Below are positions 44,103 to 53,786 of a stretch of 64,000 nucleotides of DNA, one piece after another. Both the position numbers and the translations under genes were made by a program. The notes beneath the pieces were generated by a model. That model was not told the origin of the DNA. It worked only from the letters and a program-made list of their open reading frames with translations, and did no database searches. Position 1 is the first letter of the stretch, and each line of letters starts with the position of its first letter. The stretch spans positions 124,001 to 188,000 of the forward strand of contig NZ_JAAGOA010000002.1 in the NCBI RefSeq assembly GCF_010550675.1, read 5' to 3'. The DNA is from Phytoactinopolyspora halotolerans (GTDB lineage Bacteria; Actinomycetota; Actinomycetes; Jiangellales; Jiangellaceae).

Positions 44103-44459
44103 GTGACTAGTCTCGACAGCCCGGCGCCGCAACAACAGGCGCCGCCGACAGCAGCGGAGTACGAGCGGATGCAGGCGAGCCCGGAGTTCGCCGAACTGCG
44201 CCGCCGCTTCCGGGCGTTCGCGTTTCCGATGACGGTCGCCTTCATCGCCTAGTATTTCACCTACGTCCTGCTGTCGACCTACGCCGTCGAATTCATGTCC
44301 ACCGAGGTGGCCGGCAACGTCAACATCGGCGTCGTCCTCGGACTCGGGCAGTTCGCCTCCACCTTTCTCATCACGTGGCTGTACATCCGGCACGCCAATC
44401 GCAACCTCGACCCGGTCGCGGATCGGATCCGGGATGAGCTCGAAGGGGGCGACGCCTGA
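44103..44459 (+). pseudogene. DUF485 symporter-partner gene interrupted by an amber codon
   Basis: Start GTG 44103 with GAGGAGG upstream. The frame encodes a DUF485 protein: ASPEFAELRRRFRAFAFPMT, then VAFIA, TAG at 44250-44252, and YFTYVLLSTYAVEFM, ending in IRHANRNLDPVADRIRDELE. In intact family members this position is Trp (usual pattern FxAWYxxYVLLS), so TGG has become TAG. Everything after the stop remains open and in frame to a TGA that overlaps the next ATG. One substitution or one sequencing error would explain it. Confidence 0.85.
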
Positions 44460-46066
44460 TGGACATCGGCAGCCCCGCGGTCAACATCACCATCTTCACG
44501 ATCTTCGTCGTCGCGACGCTGTTCATCGTCTTGCGGGTGGCCCGCACGAACCAGACGGCGGCCGACTATTACGCGGGCGGGCGCTCGTTCACCGGGCAAC
44601 AGAACGGGACCGCGATCGCCGGGGATTACCTGTCCGCGGCGTCCTTCCTCGGGATCGCCGGTGCGATCGCGATCTACGGCTACGACGGGTTCCTCTACTC
44701 GATCGGGTTCCTGGTGGCCTGGCTGGTCGCCCTGCTACTCGTCGCCGAACTGCTGCGCAATACCGGCCGGTTCACCATGGCCGACGTGGTGTCGTTCCGG
44801 ATGCGCCAACGCCCCGTGCGCACCGCCGCGTCGGCGTCCACGCTCGCCGTCTCGTTCTTCTACCTGCTGGCTCAGATGGCCGGGGCCGGTGGACTGGTCG
44901 CGCTGCTGCTCGGGGTGGAGGATGAGGGCGGCCAAGGCATCGTCATCGCGGTGGTCGGCGCCATCATGGTCTTCTACGTCCTGGTCGGAGGGATGAAGGG
45001 CACCACGTGGGTGCAGATCATCAAGGCGATCCTGCTGATCGCGGGCGCCGGCGTGATGACCGTATGGGTGATGGCCAAGCACAACTTCAACCTCTCCACG
45101 CTGCTGGGATCGGCCGTCGAGCGGGCCGGCGGCGCGGACGGGCTGCTGGAACCGATGAACCGGTACGGTGCGAGCGGGATGACCAAGCTGGACTTCATCT
45201 CGCTGGCGCTGGCTCTGGTGCTCGGCACGGCCGGGCTGCCGCACGTGCTCATGCGGTTCTACACGGTGCCGACGGCCAAGGCCGCGCGGCAGAGCGTCAC
45301 CTGGGCGATCGCCCTGATCGGGCTGTTCTACCTGTTCACGCTGGTGCTGGGGTACGGTGCCGGTGCGCTGGTCGGGCCCGAGGAGATCGCCGCCGCCCCC
45401 GGAGGCGTGAATTCGGCGGCGCCGCTGCTCGCCTACGAACTCGGCGGCACATTGCTGCTGGGCATCATCTCGGCGGTCGCGTTCGCGACGATCCTGGCGG
45501 TGGTCGCCGGCTTGACCATCACGGCGTCCGCGTCCTTCGCGCATGACATCTACGCCAACGTGATCAAGAAGGGCGAGTTGAAGGCGAACGACGAGGTGCG
45601 CGTCGCGCGGATCACGGCGGTGGTGATCGGCGCCGTGGCGATCGGCGGCGGCATCCTCGCCAACGGCCAGAACGTCGCCTTCCTGGTCGCGCTCGCCTTC
45701 GCGGTGGCCGCGAGCGCGAACCTGCCGGTGATTCTGTACTCGCTGTTCTGGAAGCGGTTCAACACCAGCGGCGCCGTGTGGAGTATCTACGGCGGGCTCG
45801 CCACCGCGGTGACGTTGATCGTCTTCTCACCGGTGGTCTCCGGTAAGCCGGTGGATCCGGCGACGGGCACCAGCGCGTCGATGCTGCAGAACGTGGACTT
45901 CCACTGGTTCCCGCTGGACAACCCCGGGCTGGTCTCCATTCCGGCCGGCTTCCTCTTCGGTTACCTGGGGACCAGGTTGTCCAAGGAGTTCAACGCACCC
46001 AAGTACGCCGAGATGGAGGTGCGTTCCCTGACTGGTGCGGGCGCCGAGAAGGCGACGCCGCACTGA
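44459..46066 (+). CDS. actP: Cation/acetate symporter (ActP), second copy
   Basis: 535-aa SSS-family transporter of the ActP type, about 13 helices. Signatures: AGDYLSAASFLGIAGAIAIY, ALVLGTAGLPHVLMRFYTVP, FATILAVVAGLTITASASFA and YANVIKKGELKANDEVRVAR. Imports acetate with Na+ or H+, feeding Acs. Its ATG overlaps the stop of the DUF485 gene, so its translation may suffer from the amber codon upstream by polarity. No LytTR gene on this strand; control unknown. Confidence 0.95.
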   Translation: MDIGSPAVNITIFTIFVVATLFIVLRVARTNQTAADYYAGGRSFTGQQNGTAIAGDYLSAASFLGIAGAIAIYGYDGFLYSIGFLVAWLVALLLVAELLRNTGRFTMADVVSFRMRQRPVRTAASASTLAVSFFYLLAQMAGAGGLVALLLGVEDEGGQGIVIAVVGAIMVFYVLVGGMKGTTWVQIIKAILLIAGAGVMTVWVMAKHNFNLSTLLGSAVERAGGADGLLEPMNRYGASGMTKLDFISLALALVLGTAGLPHVLMRFYTVPTAKAARQSVTWAIALIGLFYLFTLVLGYGAGALVGPEEIAAAPGGVNSAAPLLAYELGGTLLLGIISAVAFATILAVVAGLTITASASFAHDIYANVIKKGELKANDEVRVARITAVVIGAVAIGGGILANGQNVAFLVALAFAVAASANLPVILYSLFWKRFNTSGAVWSIYGGLATAVTLIVFSPVVSGKPVDPATGTSASMLQNVDFHWFPLDNPGLVSIPAGFLFGYLGTRLSKEFNAPKYAEMEVRSLTGAGAEKATPH

Positions 46067-46111
46067 GAGCTGGGCCCCGATACCGAGGTCCAGCTCTAGC
46101 CCCCCAAATGG

Positions 46112-46146
46112 CGCGGGCGCCGGCGTGTGCACCCCCGGCGCCCGCG
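46112..46146 (+). terminator. Terminator after actP
   Basis: Perfect 12-bp GC stem (CGCGGGCGCCGG 46112-46123 with 46135-46146), loop 11 nt. A second weaker inverted repeat (GAGCTGG...CCAGCTC, about 46067-46096) precedes it right after the stop codon. Confidence 0.7.
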
Positions 46147-46236
46147 TCGCTCACGGATCCAAGACGTGTGGGAACCCGCGGAAGACCAGTCACGTGACAG
46201 AGTCGATGCGGGCACCTGCGTCGGTAGCGTGCCTCC

Positions 46237-47907
46237 ATGAGCAGACAGACCGCGTTGGCGAAGGGCCCGCTCGGCAGGGCGAAGACCCGGCTGAAGAACA
46301 TCGTCCGCCCGAACGTGACCGTCACACCGCCTCCCGAAGGCGTCATGGTCGATCGCGACGTCGCGGTCACGGTCCGCGATGGGGCCGTCCTACGTGCCAA
46401 CGTGTACCGACCTGCCGACGACGGCGCGTATCCGGTGATCATGTCGGCTCACCCGTACGGCAAGGACTATCTGCCGAAGCCGACCCGCAAGGGATACCGC
46501 CCCTTTCCGAACCTGCGGATCCTGCCGCAATCGCAGCCGTTCTCGTTCTCCGCCTGGACCGGGTGGGAAGCCCCGGACCCGGCCTACTGGGTGCCGCGTG
46601 GTTACGTCGTGGTCAACGCCGATCTGCGCGGGTGGGGAACGTCCGAAGGCACCGGTGTGCTGCTCGGACCGCAGGAGGGCGAGGACTATCACGACTTGAT
46701 CGAATGGGCGGGTGTCCAGCCGTGGTCCACGGGAATGGTCGGCCTGAGCGGGGTGTCCTATCTGGCGCTGTCTCAATGGGCGGCAGCGGCGACCCACCCG
46801 CCGCATCTGGCGGCGATCAGTCCATGGGAGGGCTTCACCGACTTCTACCGGGACGTGGCCATGCCAGGCGGCGTTCGGGAGGACGGGCTGCTCATCGTGT
46901 GGACGAAAGGCACCGCACATACCCGTAAGGACAGCGACGTCGACCTGCGCCGGCAGCAGATCACCCGGCCGGTATACGACGAGTGGTGGGCCGCACGTGA
47001 CCGGGAGATCGAGAAGATCGACGTTCCGGCGCTGATCTGTGCCAGCTTCTCCGACCACAACCTGCACACGCGTGGATCCTTCGAGGGTTTCCGGCGGATC
47101 GCCTCCCGGCAGAAGTGGCTGTACACACACCGCGGCCCGAAGTGGGCCGTCTATTACGGCGACGAGGCGCTCGCGGAGCAGACCCGGTTCTTCGACCACT
47201 TCCTCAAGGGCCAGGACAACGGGCAGGGCGACGTGCCGCCGGTCCGGCTCGAGGTGCGCGAGGATGCGGACACCGTCACGTCGGTGCGCCGCGAACAGCA
47301 GTGGCCGCCGGCCCGCACCCAGTGGCAAGCCTGGTATCTGCAACCGGACGGAGGCTTCGGCGACGCTCCCATGTCCCCGGCAACGGTTTCCTTCCACACC
47401 CGCCGTGGCAGTGTGCGATTCACGCATCGGTTCCAGGAGGACACCGAGATCGTCGGCCCGATGACGCTGCGACTCTCGCTCGAGGTGGAGGGGACCGATG
47501 ACGTGTGCGTGTTCGCGGGGGTCCGCAAGCTGCGACGCGGCAAGCCCGTCGCCTTCGAGAACGCGTTCGGGTTCCGCGGCTCCTTGATCACCGATGGCAT
47601 CCGACGGGCATCGCATCGCCGCGTCGACGAATCGGGACGGCACCCGGAGGATGTCACGGAACTGCTCAGCCCCGGGCAGGTGGTATCGGTCCGCATCGAG
47701 TTGCTGCCATCGGCGACGCTGTTCCGCGCCGGTGACGAGCTCCAGCTACAGATCCAGGGCCGATGGTTCTACGCTCGTAACCCGTTCACCGGGCAGTTTC
47801 CCTCGTATTTCGAGAAGAGCAGACCGGGACGGTGCGTCGTCCACGTGGGAGCGGATCACCCCACGGTGCTTGAGGTCCCGGTACAGCCGCCTACTACCGT
47901 CACGTGA
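46237..47907 (+). CDS. CocE/NonD-family hydrolase (X-Pro peptidase S15-like)
   Basis: 556-aa alpha/beta hydrolase with C-terminal jelly roll (PepX_C). The nucleophile is Ser174 in GVSYLALSQW, where typical members have GxSYxG; here the last Gly is Ala. VVNADLRGWGTSEGTG is the usual block before it, and FSDHNLHTRGSFEGF probably carries the catalytic His/Asp region. The C-terminal domain has LRLSLEVEGTDDVCVFAGVR and RWFYARNPFTGQFPSYF. No signal peptide. It may hydrolyse esters, amides or N-terminal dipeptides; substrate unknown. Confidence 0.9.
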   Translation: MSRQTALAKGPLGRAKTRLKNIVRPNVTVTPPPEGVMVDRDVAVTVRDGAVLRANVYRPADDGAYPVIMSAHPYGKDYLPKPTRKGYRPFPNLRILPQSQPFSFSAWTGWEAPDPAYWVPRGYVVVNADLRGWGTSEGTGVLLGPQEGEDYHDLIEWAGVQPWSTGMVGLSGVSYLALSQWAAAATHPPHLAAISPWEGFTDFYRDVAMPGGVREDGLLIVWTKGTAHTRKDSDVDLRRQQITRPVYDEWWAARDREIEKIDVPALICASFSDHNLHTRGSFEGFRRIASRQKWLYTHRGPKWAVYYGDEALAEQTRFFDHFLKGQDNGQGDVPPVRLEVREDADTVTSVRREQQWPPARTQWQAWYLQPDGGFGDAPMSPATVSFHTRRGSVRFTHRFQEDTEIVGPMTLRLSLEVEGTDDVCVFAGVRKLRRGKPVAFENAFGFRGSLITDGIRRASHRRVDESGRHPEDVTELLSPGQVVSVRIELLPSATLFRAGDELQLQIQGRWFYARNPFTGQFPSYFEKSRPGRCVVHVGADHPTVLEVPVQPPTTVT

Positions 47908-47933
47908 CGAAAATCGCCGTGAGGGTCGGGCGG

Positions 47934-48563
47934 CTACAGCCAGCCGGCCTCGCTTGCGATTCGGATCGCGTCGATACGGTTGCGTCCCCCGACCTTGCTG
48001 ATACCGCTCGACATGTAGTTGCGCACCGTGGCCGGGGACAAGACGAGCTTCGACCCGATCTCCTCCGTGGTCAACCCCAGGTTCGCGAGTCTGAACACGT
48101 CGCTCTCGCGAGAGGTCAGCGGGTTCGAGCCGGCTGCCAGGGTAGCGGTCATGAGGCTCGGTGCGAGGACGTGTTCGCCTCTACTGAGACGGCGGATGGC
48201 GTCGGCGAGGGAATCGGCGGGCGCATCCTTGAGCAGGAAGCCTCGCGCCCCGGCCTGGAGCGCCCGGAGCAGGTAGTTCGGTTGCCCGAGGCCAGTGAGG
48301 ATCAGAACTCGGCACGCCGGAACCGTGTGCGCAAGGGATTCGGTCGCTTCCAGGCCCTCCAGGCCGGGCAGATCGATGTCGAGCACGGCGACGTCGGGTT
48401 GGGTCTCCAGGGCGGCGCCCGCTACCTGGTCGACCCGTTCCAGCTCCGCCACGACCTCCATGTCGGGCTCTGACGACAGCAATGCCACCAAGGCGCCGCG
48501 GATCATGTGCAGATCCTCAGCGATCAGCACTCTGATCGCGCGTGTCTCCACGTTGCCGGACAT
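47934..48563 (-). CDS. NarL/DesR-type response regulator, no kinase nearby
   Basis: 209-aa regulator: receiver domain (IRVLIAEDLHMIRGALVALL, phosphoacceptor Asp62 in VAVLDIDLPGLEG, Lys in GFLLKDAPADSLADA) and LuxR-type HTH (LTSRESDVFRLANLGLTTEE, LVLSPATVRNYMSSGISKVG). ATG 48563 follows no better start; upstream frame is unsupported. No histidine kinase lies next to it in this window, so its input is unknown. Convergent with the CocE-like gene. Confidence 0.92.
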   Translation of the reverse strand: MSGNVETRAIRVLIAEDLHMIRGALVALLSSEPDMEVVAELERVDQVAGAALETQPDVAVLDIDLPGLEGLEATESLAHTVPACRVLILTGLGQPNYLLRALQAGARGFLLKDAPADSLADAIRRLSRGEHVLAPSLMTATLAAGSNPLTSRESDVFRLANLGLTTEEIGSKLVLSPATVRNYMSSGISKVGGRNRIDAIRIASEAGWL

Positions 48564-48730
48564 GACCGAGCCGCCGTCGCGGCGAAACGACGGATACCTG
48601 TAGCCCGGTGGGTAGGCGATGACAGCATTCCTTCCGGGGTTCGGAAGACTCCGGAACGATACTACTGTCTGCCCCGGATTGCCGTCAGGGCCCGAAGTGG
48701 ACGCCGTGGCGTCGTCTGCTGCCCTCTTCG

Positions 48731-49657
48731 TCAGCCTCGATCCGCCAGACCCGCGGTGAACCCCTGCTGCCAGGAGGGGTAATCCGGGGACCAGCCGAGC
48801 TGAGCGCGGGCCCGAGCATTGTCGGCTCCGGACAGGCTCGTCATGAACGCCACGCCCCAACTGCCGACCGCCGTGCGGGCGAGCCAGGCGGGCGCCTTCT
48901 TGGGTGCGGCTGAACCCAGCAGCGCCGCCATCTCAGGCAGCCATGTCCGTATCGGCGTCGGGTTGTCGTCCACGATGTTGAGGGCTCCGGTGAGCGGGCT
49001 GGCGAGGGCGGCCACCACGGCGGTCGCGGCGTCGCGCGCATGCGTGAACGAGAACACCGAGTCCCCGCCACCCACGATGGGCACTTTCCCAGCCCGGACC
49101 TGCCGGGTGAAGTGGCCGTCCGGCGCGTACGCACTCCCCGGGCCGTACAGGTGGCCGAACCGAAGGACGAGGCCGTCCGCATCACGAGTGATCCGCTCGT
49201 GTTCGATCAGGGCCTCGACGACTGGACGGAACTGCTTCGGACCGTCGGTCCAGAACGCGGTGTCCTCGTCGGCCGGCTGAGCGCCGGACGGCCGGTAGGC
49301 GTACGCCAGTCCTTGTGCGATCACGCGCGTGTCCCCGGCCGCCCGCGCGGCGTCGACCAGGTTCGCGGTGCCCTCCGTCCGCAACCGGTTGGTCACCGCG
49401 AACTCGCTGGCGAGCCGCTTGGGATTGAGCTGTTTCGGAATGGCCGTCAGCAGATGTACGACGGCGTCAGGCTCGGCCTTGTCCACCGCTGATGCCGTCG
49501 CCTTGCGGTCCAGTGCGTCGGCCAGGACAACGTCGTAACCCATGTCCGGACGCATCGGCGTGCGGGCCAGTGCGACCACGTCATGGCCGGCCTGGATGAG
49601 CAGCGGAAGCAGCTGGCGTCCAATCACGCCGGTGGCTCCGGCGACAAGAACACGCAT
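48731..49657 (-). CDS. NAD-dependent epimerase/dehydratase-family protein
   Basis: 308-aa extended or atypical SDR with the Rossmann motif GATGVIGRQLLP (residues 6-17) and a C-terminal half like the DUF1731/NmrA-related group (GALNIVDDNPTPIRTWLPEM). YRPSGAQPADEDTAFW stands where the YxxxK site would be expected, without the Lys, so catalysis is uncertain. ATG 49657. Divergent from the large LuxR regulator, which may control it. Confidence 0.85.
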   Translation of the reverse strand: MRVLVAGATGVIGRQLLPLLIQAGHDVVALARTPMRPDMGYDVVLADALDRKATASAVDKAEPDAVVHLLTAIPKQLNPKRLASEFAVTNRLRTEGTANLVDAARAAGDTRVIAQGLAYAYRPSGAQPADEDTAFWTDGPKQFRPVVEALIEHERITRDADGLVLRFGHLYGPGSAYAPDGHFTRQVRAGKVPIVGGGDSVFSFTHARDAATAVVAALASPLTGALNIVDDNPTPIRTWLPEMAALLGSAAPKKAPAWLARTAVGSWGVAFMTSLSGADNARARAQLGWSPDYPSWQQGFTAGLADRG

Positions 49658-49835
49658 GTCGGTTTCCCCTCGATAGTCCGATCCGGTGCATCGACCCTAG
49701 GGATGCGGCGGAAAGGAGCGAATCCGTCACGCGACTGGAACCGCCGCCGGGCGGCCGCGGATCGTGCCGGCGAGCTCGCTCCTGACCTGGGCCGATGATG
49801 TTCGTCATCGCCGCTGCAGGACATTTGTGTCTACC

Positions 49836-52610
49836 GTGTCCGTGGTCTGGCTGCCGACACTGAGCGGCGTGGCGCTTCGCGGACGAGTGAGTGAGCTGGC
49901 CGAGATCGACGGGGTGCTGGCCACGGCCGTCTCCGGCCGCGGCGCCGCGGTGGTGATCCGAGGCGAGCTGGGGGTGGGTAAGAGCGCGTTGCTCCGCCAC
50001 ACCGCAGAGTCTGCTGCGCACCTTTGTGTCCTGCGGTCCGACGGCGTCGACGCGGAGGCGGGGTTGCCGTTCGGGGCGCTGCATCAATTGCTCCGGCCGG
50101 CCCTGGACCGCCTCGATGCACTGCCTGCACCGCAGGCGGTATCGCTGCGTGCCGCGTTCGGACTCACCGTCGCAGCGATACCGGACCAGCGGCTGGTCGC
50201 ACATGCCACGCTTGCTCTGCTGTCCGCGCTGGCTGCCGAGAGCCCGGTGGTGTGTCTGATCGACGACGCGCACGAGTTGGACCGGGCATCGGCTGACGCG
50301 CTGATCTTCGTCGCACGCCGGCTGCGCGAAGACCGGGTCGCCATGATCTTCGCCGCCGGCGCGGACCGGCGCGACTTTCCCGCCGGCGGATTGAGCGAAC
50401 TGCGGCTGGCGCGACTCGACCGGGGCGTCGCGCACGAGTTACTCGTCGGATGGCCGGAAGAGATCAGCACATACACCCGTGACCGGATCGTCGAGGAGTC
50501 CGGCGGCAATCCGATGGTCCTCCGCGAGCTTGCCGCGGCTCTGTCGCCACGCCAGCGGCTCGGCCAGCTCCCGCCGGAGATCCTCGGGCTGGGGGCGGTT
50601 CCGGTCCGCGGCGATGTATATGCCGTGTTCACCGCTCAGATCACGCGGCTGCCCGTGACCGCCCGCGTCGTGCTCGGCGTCGTCGCATCCGATGGCAGAG
50701 GTGAGCTGGCCGTCATCCTGCACGCGGCCGAGATCCTCGACACGTCGATCGATGACCTGGCCGTGGCCGAACAAGCCGGGCTGCTCGGCGTCGCCGACGG
50801 CCGGGTCACCTTCCGTCATCCGTTGATCCGGCAAGCCGCGTACCACCACGGGGCCATCACCGGGCGGGTCGGCGTGCACGCGGCGCTCGCGAGCGCCTAC
50901 GAGGCGTTCGGCGACCGCGCCGGGGCGGTCTGGCACCGGGCGGCCGCCGCGACAGGGCCGGATGAGGGAATCGCCGAACGCCTCGAGCGACTTGCTGAGA
51001 GCAGACCGGTCGACCGCAGGTGGACTCTCGCTGTGACCGCCTACCAGAGCGCCGCCCAGCTCAGCTCCACCGTGGCGGGCCGGGGCCGCAGGTTGTCCGC
51101 CGCCGCGGGCCACGCGGCGTGGTCGGGCGACATCAGGCGGGCCGCCGCGCTGGCCGACGATGCGTTGTCGATGACCGACGACGTCCGGCTGCTCGCGCGA
51201 TTGGCCTCGATCCGGGCTGCGGCCGAGGCTGAACGCGGCCGGCTACGGGACGCCGTATGGAGCCTGCTGCAAGGTGCGGCACTCGTGGCAGAGCACGCTC
51301 CCGATGTCTCCGCGGCGATGCTGGTGGTCGCAGCCCGGTACGCGTGGACCTGCGACTACCGCGAAGCTCTAGGGCTGGCGAAGGCCGACATCGCCGTGCT
51401 GCGAAGCTCGGAGATCGTCCGGGCCTGTGCGGCAGGTGTACGCGGCATCGCCGGGCTCGCGCACCATGACCTCGAACGGGGCCTGGCATCGCTGCGCCAG
51501 CTCGTCGTCGTCGCGGAGGGCGGCCATACGGGTCTCCCGCTGGAGGTCCGATTGCAGGCGGCCGAGGCCGCGCTGCTCGTGGGCGCCGACGCGGCCGCGC
51601 GCGAGCTCGCGTCGCGGCTCGCCTCGACGTGTCGGGCGCGTGGGCGGGCCGACATGTTGCCGGACGCGCTCAACCTGCTCGCCCAGGCGCAGCTGTTCCT
51701 CGGACTCCACGACGAGGCACGCATCAGCGGCGAACACGCGGCCGATGCCGCGCGCGGTACCGGCAACTCCCGGGTCGTCGGGCAGGCCCACGCGACGCTG
51801 TCCAGACTCTTCGCCATCGCGGGCGACGAGGAACGCTGCCGGGAGATGCGGGAGCATGCCCTGGCCGCGGGGGACCTGGCCGCCCGGCAATGGGCCGCTG
51901 CCTCCTGGACACTGATCGACCTCGGTCTCGGCCGGGCTGAGGTGGCCATGCACTGGGACAACGCGGGCGCCTGCGCACACCCCACCGTTGTCGGGACCGC
52001 TGCGCTCCCCGACCTGGTCGAGACCACGGCGAGGACCGGTGACCGACATGCGGCCCGGCTACCGCTGGAGCGTATGGCGGAGTTCGCCCGGCACTCCGGC
52101 GCGTCATGGGCCAGAGCGGTGGAATTACGTTGCCGCGCGATGACGGACGACGACGCGGCCGGTGAACTCTATGCCGAAGCCGTCCGGCTACATCAGCAGG
52201 AAACCGCCCGGCCGTTCGATCGGGCACGGACGGAGCTGGCGTATGGGCAGTGGCTCAGGCGCAACCGCCGGCGTGCGGATGCGCGCACACATCTCCGTTC
52301 CGCACTGGGGATCTTCGACTGGATCGGCGCGGCACCCTGGGCCGACCGGGCCCGGACGGAATTGCGTGCCGCGGGCGAGTCTCGGGCGCGGAAGCCGTCA
52401 GGAGCGGTCACGTCGGGCGTGAACGCGCTCACCACCCAGGAGCGTCAGGTCGCCCAGCTCGCGGCCGCCGGATTGAGTAACCAGGAGATCGCGTCGCGGA
52501 TGTCCCTGAGTCCCCGCACAGTGGGGTACCACCTGTACAAGGCGTATCCCAAGCTCGGGGTCACCAAGCGGATCGAGCTGGCCAGGCTGGACTTCGCCGA
52601 CTCTGTTTGA
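49836..52610 (+). CDS. Large ATP-binding LuxR-family regulator (LAL/MalT-like)
   Basis: About 924 aa. N-terminal AAA-type module: LRGRVSELAEIDGVL then Walker A RGELGVGKSALL, Walker B VVCLIDDAHELDRASADALI. Long helical TPR-like middle part, and C-terminal LuxR HTH (LTTQERQVAQLAAAGLSNQE, MSLSPRTVGYHLYKAYPKLG). Such regulators sense small molecules and activate secondary-metabolism or sugar genes. The start is uncertain: GTG 49836, GTG 49827 and a frame open to 49764 are all possible. Divergent from the epimerase-like gene. Confidence 0.9.
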   Translation: MSVVWLPTLSGVALRGRVSELAEIDGVLATAVSGRGAAVVIRGELGVGKSALLRHTAESAAHLCVLRSDGVDAEAGLPFGALHQLLRPALDRLDALPAPQAVSLRAAFGLTVAAIPDQRLVAHATLALLSALAAESPVVCLIDDAHELDRASADALIFVARRLREDRVAMIFAAGADRRDFPAGGLSELRLARLDRGVAHELLVGWPEEISTYTRDRIVEESGGNPMVLRELAAALSPRQRLGQLPPEILGLGAVPVRGDVYAVFTAQITRLPVTARVVLGVVASDGRGELAVILHAAEILDTSIDDLAVAEQAGLLGVADGRVTFRHPLIRQAAYHHGAITGRVGVHAALASAYEAFGDRAGAVWHRAAAATGPDEGIAERLERLAESRPVDRRWTLAVTAYQSAAQLSSTVAGRGRRLSAAAGHAAWSGDIRRAAALADDALSMTDDVRLLARLASIRAAAEAERGRLRDAVWSLLQGAALVAEHAPDVSAAMLVVAARYAWTCDYREALGLAKADIAVLRSSEIVRACAAGVRGIAGLAHHDLERGLASLRQLVVVAEGGHTGLPLEVRLQAAEAALLVGADAAARELASRLASTCRARGRADMLPDALNLLAQAQLFLGLHDEARISGEHAADAARGTGNSRVVGQAHATLSRLFAIAGDEERCREMREHALAAGDLAARQWAAASWTLIDLGLGRAEVAMHWDNAGACAHPTVVGTAALPDLVETTARTGDRHAARLPLERMAEFARHSGASWARAVELRCRAMTDDDAAGELYAEAVRLHQQETARPFDRARTELAYGQWLRRNRRRADARTHLRSALGIFDWIGAAPWADRARTELRAAGESRARKPSGAVTSGVNALTTQERQVAQLAAAGLSNQEIASRMSLSPRTVGYHLYKAYPKLGVTKRIELARLDFADSV

Positions 52611-52630
52611 CCCGCTGCCGGTGTGACGTG

Positions 52631-53659
52631 TTATCGGGCCCAGCTGATGCAGGTGGGACTCGGTGTGCTGAACGGCTCCCCGACGGGTTCGGGGATACCG
52701 GTGTCGGCGTCGACGCGGAACGTGGTGATCGTGTCGCCGAACTGGTTGGCGGAGTATAGGTACGCGCCGTCCGGTGAGAGCACCATGTCGCGTGGATGGT
52801 CGCCGCCGCAGGGCACGGCGGTGACCAGTTCGACGTCGGCGCCGTCGACGGAGAGCACCGCGATCTCGTCGACGAAGCGGTTGGCCACGTACAGGAAGCG
52901 CCCGTCGTCTGAGAGCCGGACGGCGGACGGTTGACTGATCTCGTTCGTGCCGGCGGGCCGGGTGGACACGGTGGACAGTGCGGAGCCGGCGTCCAGATCC
53001 AGCACGGTGACGGTGGAGGCGAGCTCGTTGGCGACGTAGGCGTAGCGACCGTGCACAACCAGGTGGCGTGGACCGGCGCCGGCCGGGGTGCGCAGTTCGT
53101 CGACGAGCGTCAGGACCCCGCTCGTTTCGTCGAGCGCGTACCGGTAGACGGTGTCGGTGCCGAGGTCGACGGCGAGCACGTGGCCGCGCCCGGGACCGTC
53201 GCCTGGATCGGTGACGATCATGTGCGCGTGCGGGCCCTCCTGACGCGCGGAGTCAGGACCGTTGCCGGCATGCTGCACGGTCGACGTCGGCGCGCCGAGT
53301 GAGCCGTCGTCGTTGATCGGGTTGACGGCCAGCGTGCCCGATCCGTAACAGGCGCTGAGAACGTATCGGCCGCTCGGATGGATCGACAGGTGACACGGGC
53401 CGGAGCCGTCGACGCTCTGCGGCTGCCCGAGCGGTGCCAGCTCCGCGCCGTGGACGCGGAAGGCGCGGACGTCTCCGTGCTGACGCTCGCCGATGGCGTA
53501 GAGGACCGATCCGTCGCTCGACAACGCGAGGTAGCGCGGATCCGGCGCATCGGCGTCCGACACGGGCGTGAACGACGCGCCGTCGACGTCGAGCACGGTG
53601 ATACCGGTGGCTGGGGTTCCTTGCGTTCCGCTGGTGGCTGCTCCGAGGTATGCGCGCAT
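52631..53659 (-). CDS. Lactonase-family beta-propeller protein (6-phosphogluconolactonase-like)
   Basis: 342-aa seven-bladed propeller. Repeated blades are visible: RYLALSSDGSVLYAIGE, CHLSIHPSGRYVLSACYGSG, GPRHLVVHGRYAYVANELAS, PSAVRLSDDGRFLYVANR, PRDMVLSPDGAYLYSANQ. HAGNGPDSARQEGPHAH is the conserved lactonase segment. Cytosolic. It may act on 6-phosphogluconolactone (Pgl of the YbhE type) or another lactone. ATG 53659; the frame beyond it is spurious. Confidence 0.92.
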   Translation of the reverse strand: MRAYLGAATSGTQGTPATGITVLDVDGASFTPVSDADAPDPRYLALSSDGSVLYAIGERQHGDVRAFRVHGAELAPLGQPQSVDGSGPCHLSIHPSGRYVLSACYGSGTLAVNPINDDGSLGAPTSTVQHAGNGPDSARQEGPHAHMIVTDPGDGPGRGHVLAVDLGTDTVYRYALDETSGVLTLVDELRTPAGAGPRHLVVHGRYAYVANELASTVTVLDLDAGSALSTVSTRPAGTNEISQPSAVRLSDDGRFLYVANRFVDEIAVLSVDGADVELVTAVPCGGDHPRDMVLSPDGAYLYSANQFGDTITTFRVDADTGIPEPVGEPFSTPSPTCISWAR

Positions 53660-53786
53660 ACTCCGTATCCTGCCGGAGGGCAGAGCGTGCCACGGCCACC
53701 GGGCCACCCTTGCGGAGGTGAGGCACCCGGTGCCGTGCCGGATGCGGGCCGCCCGGGGCTTCCGGGCTGCGTTAGGGTCTGTGACC

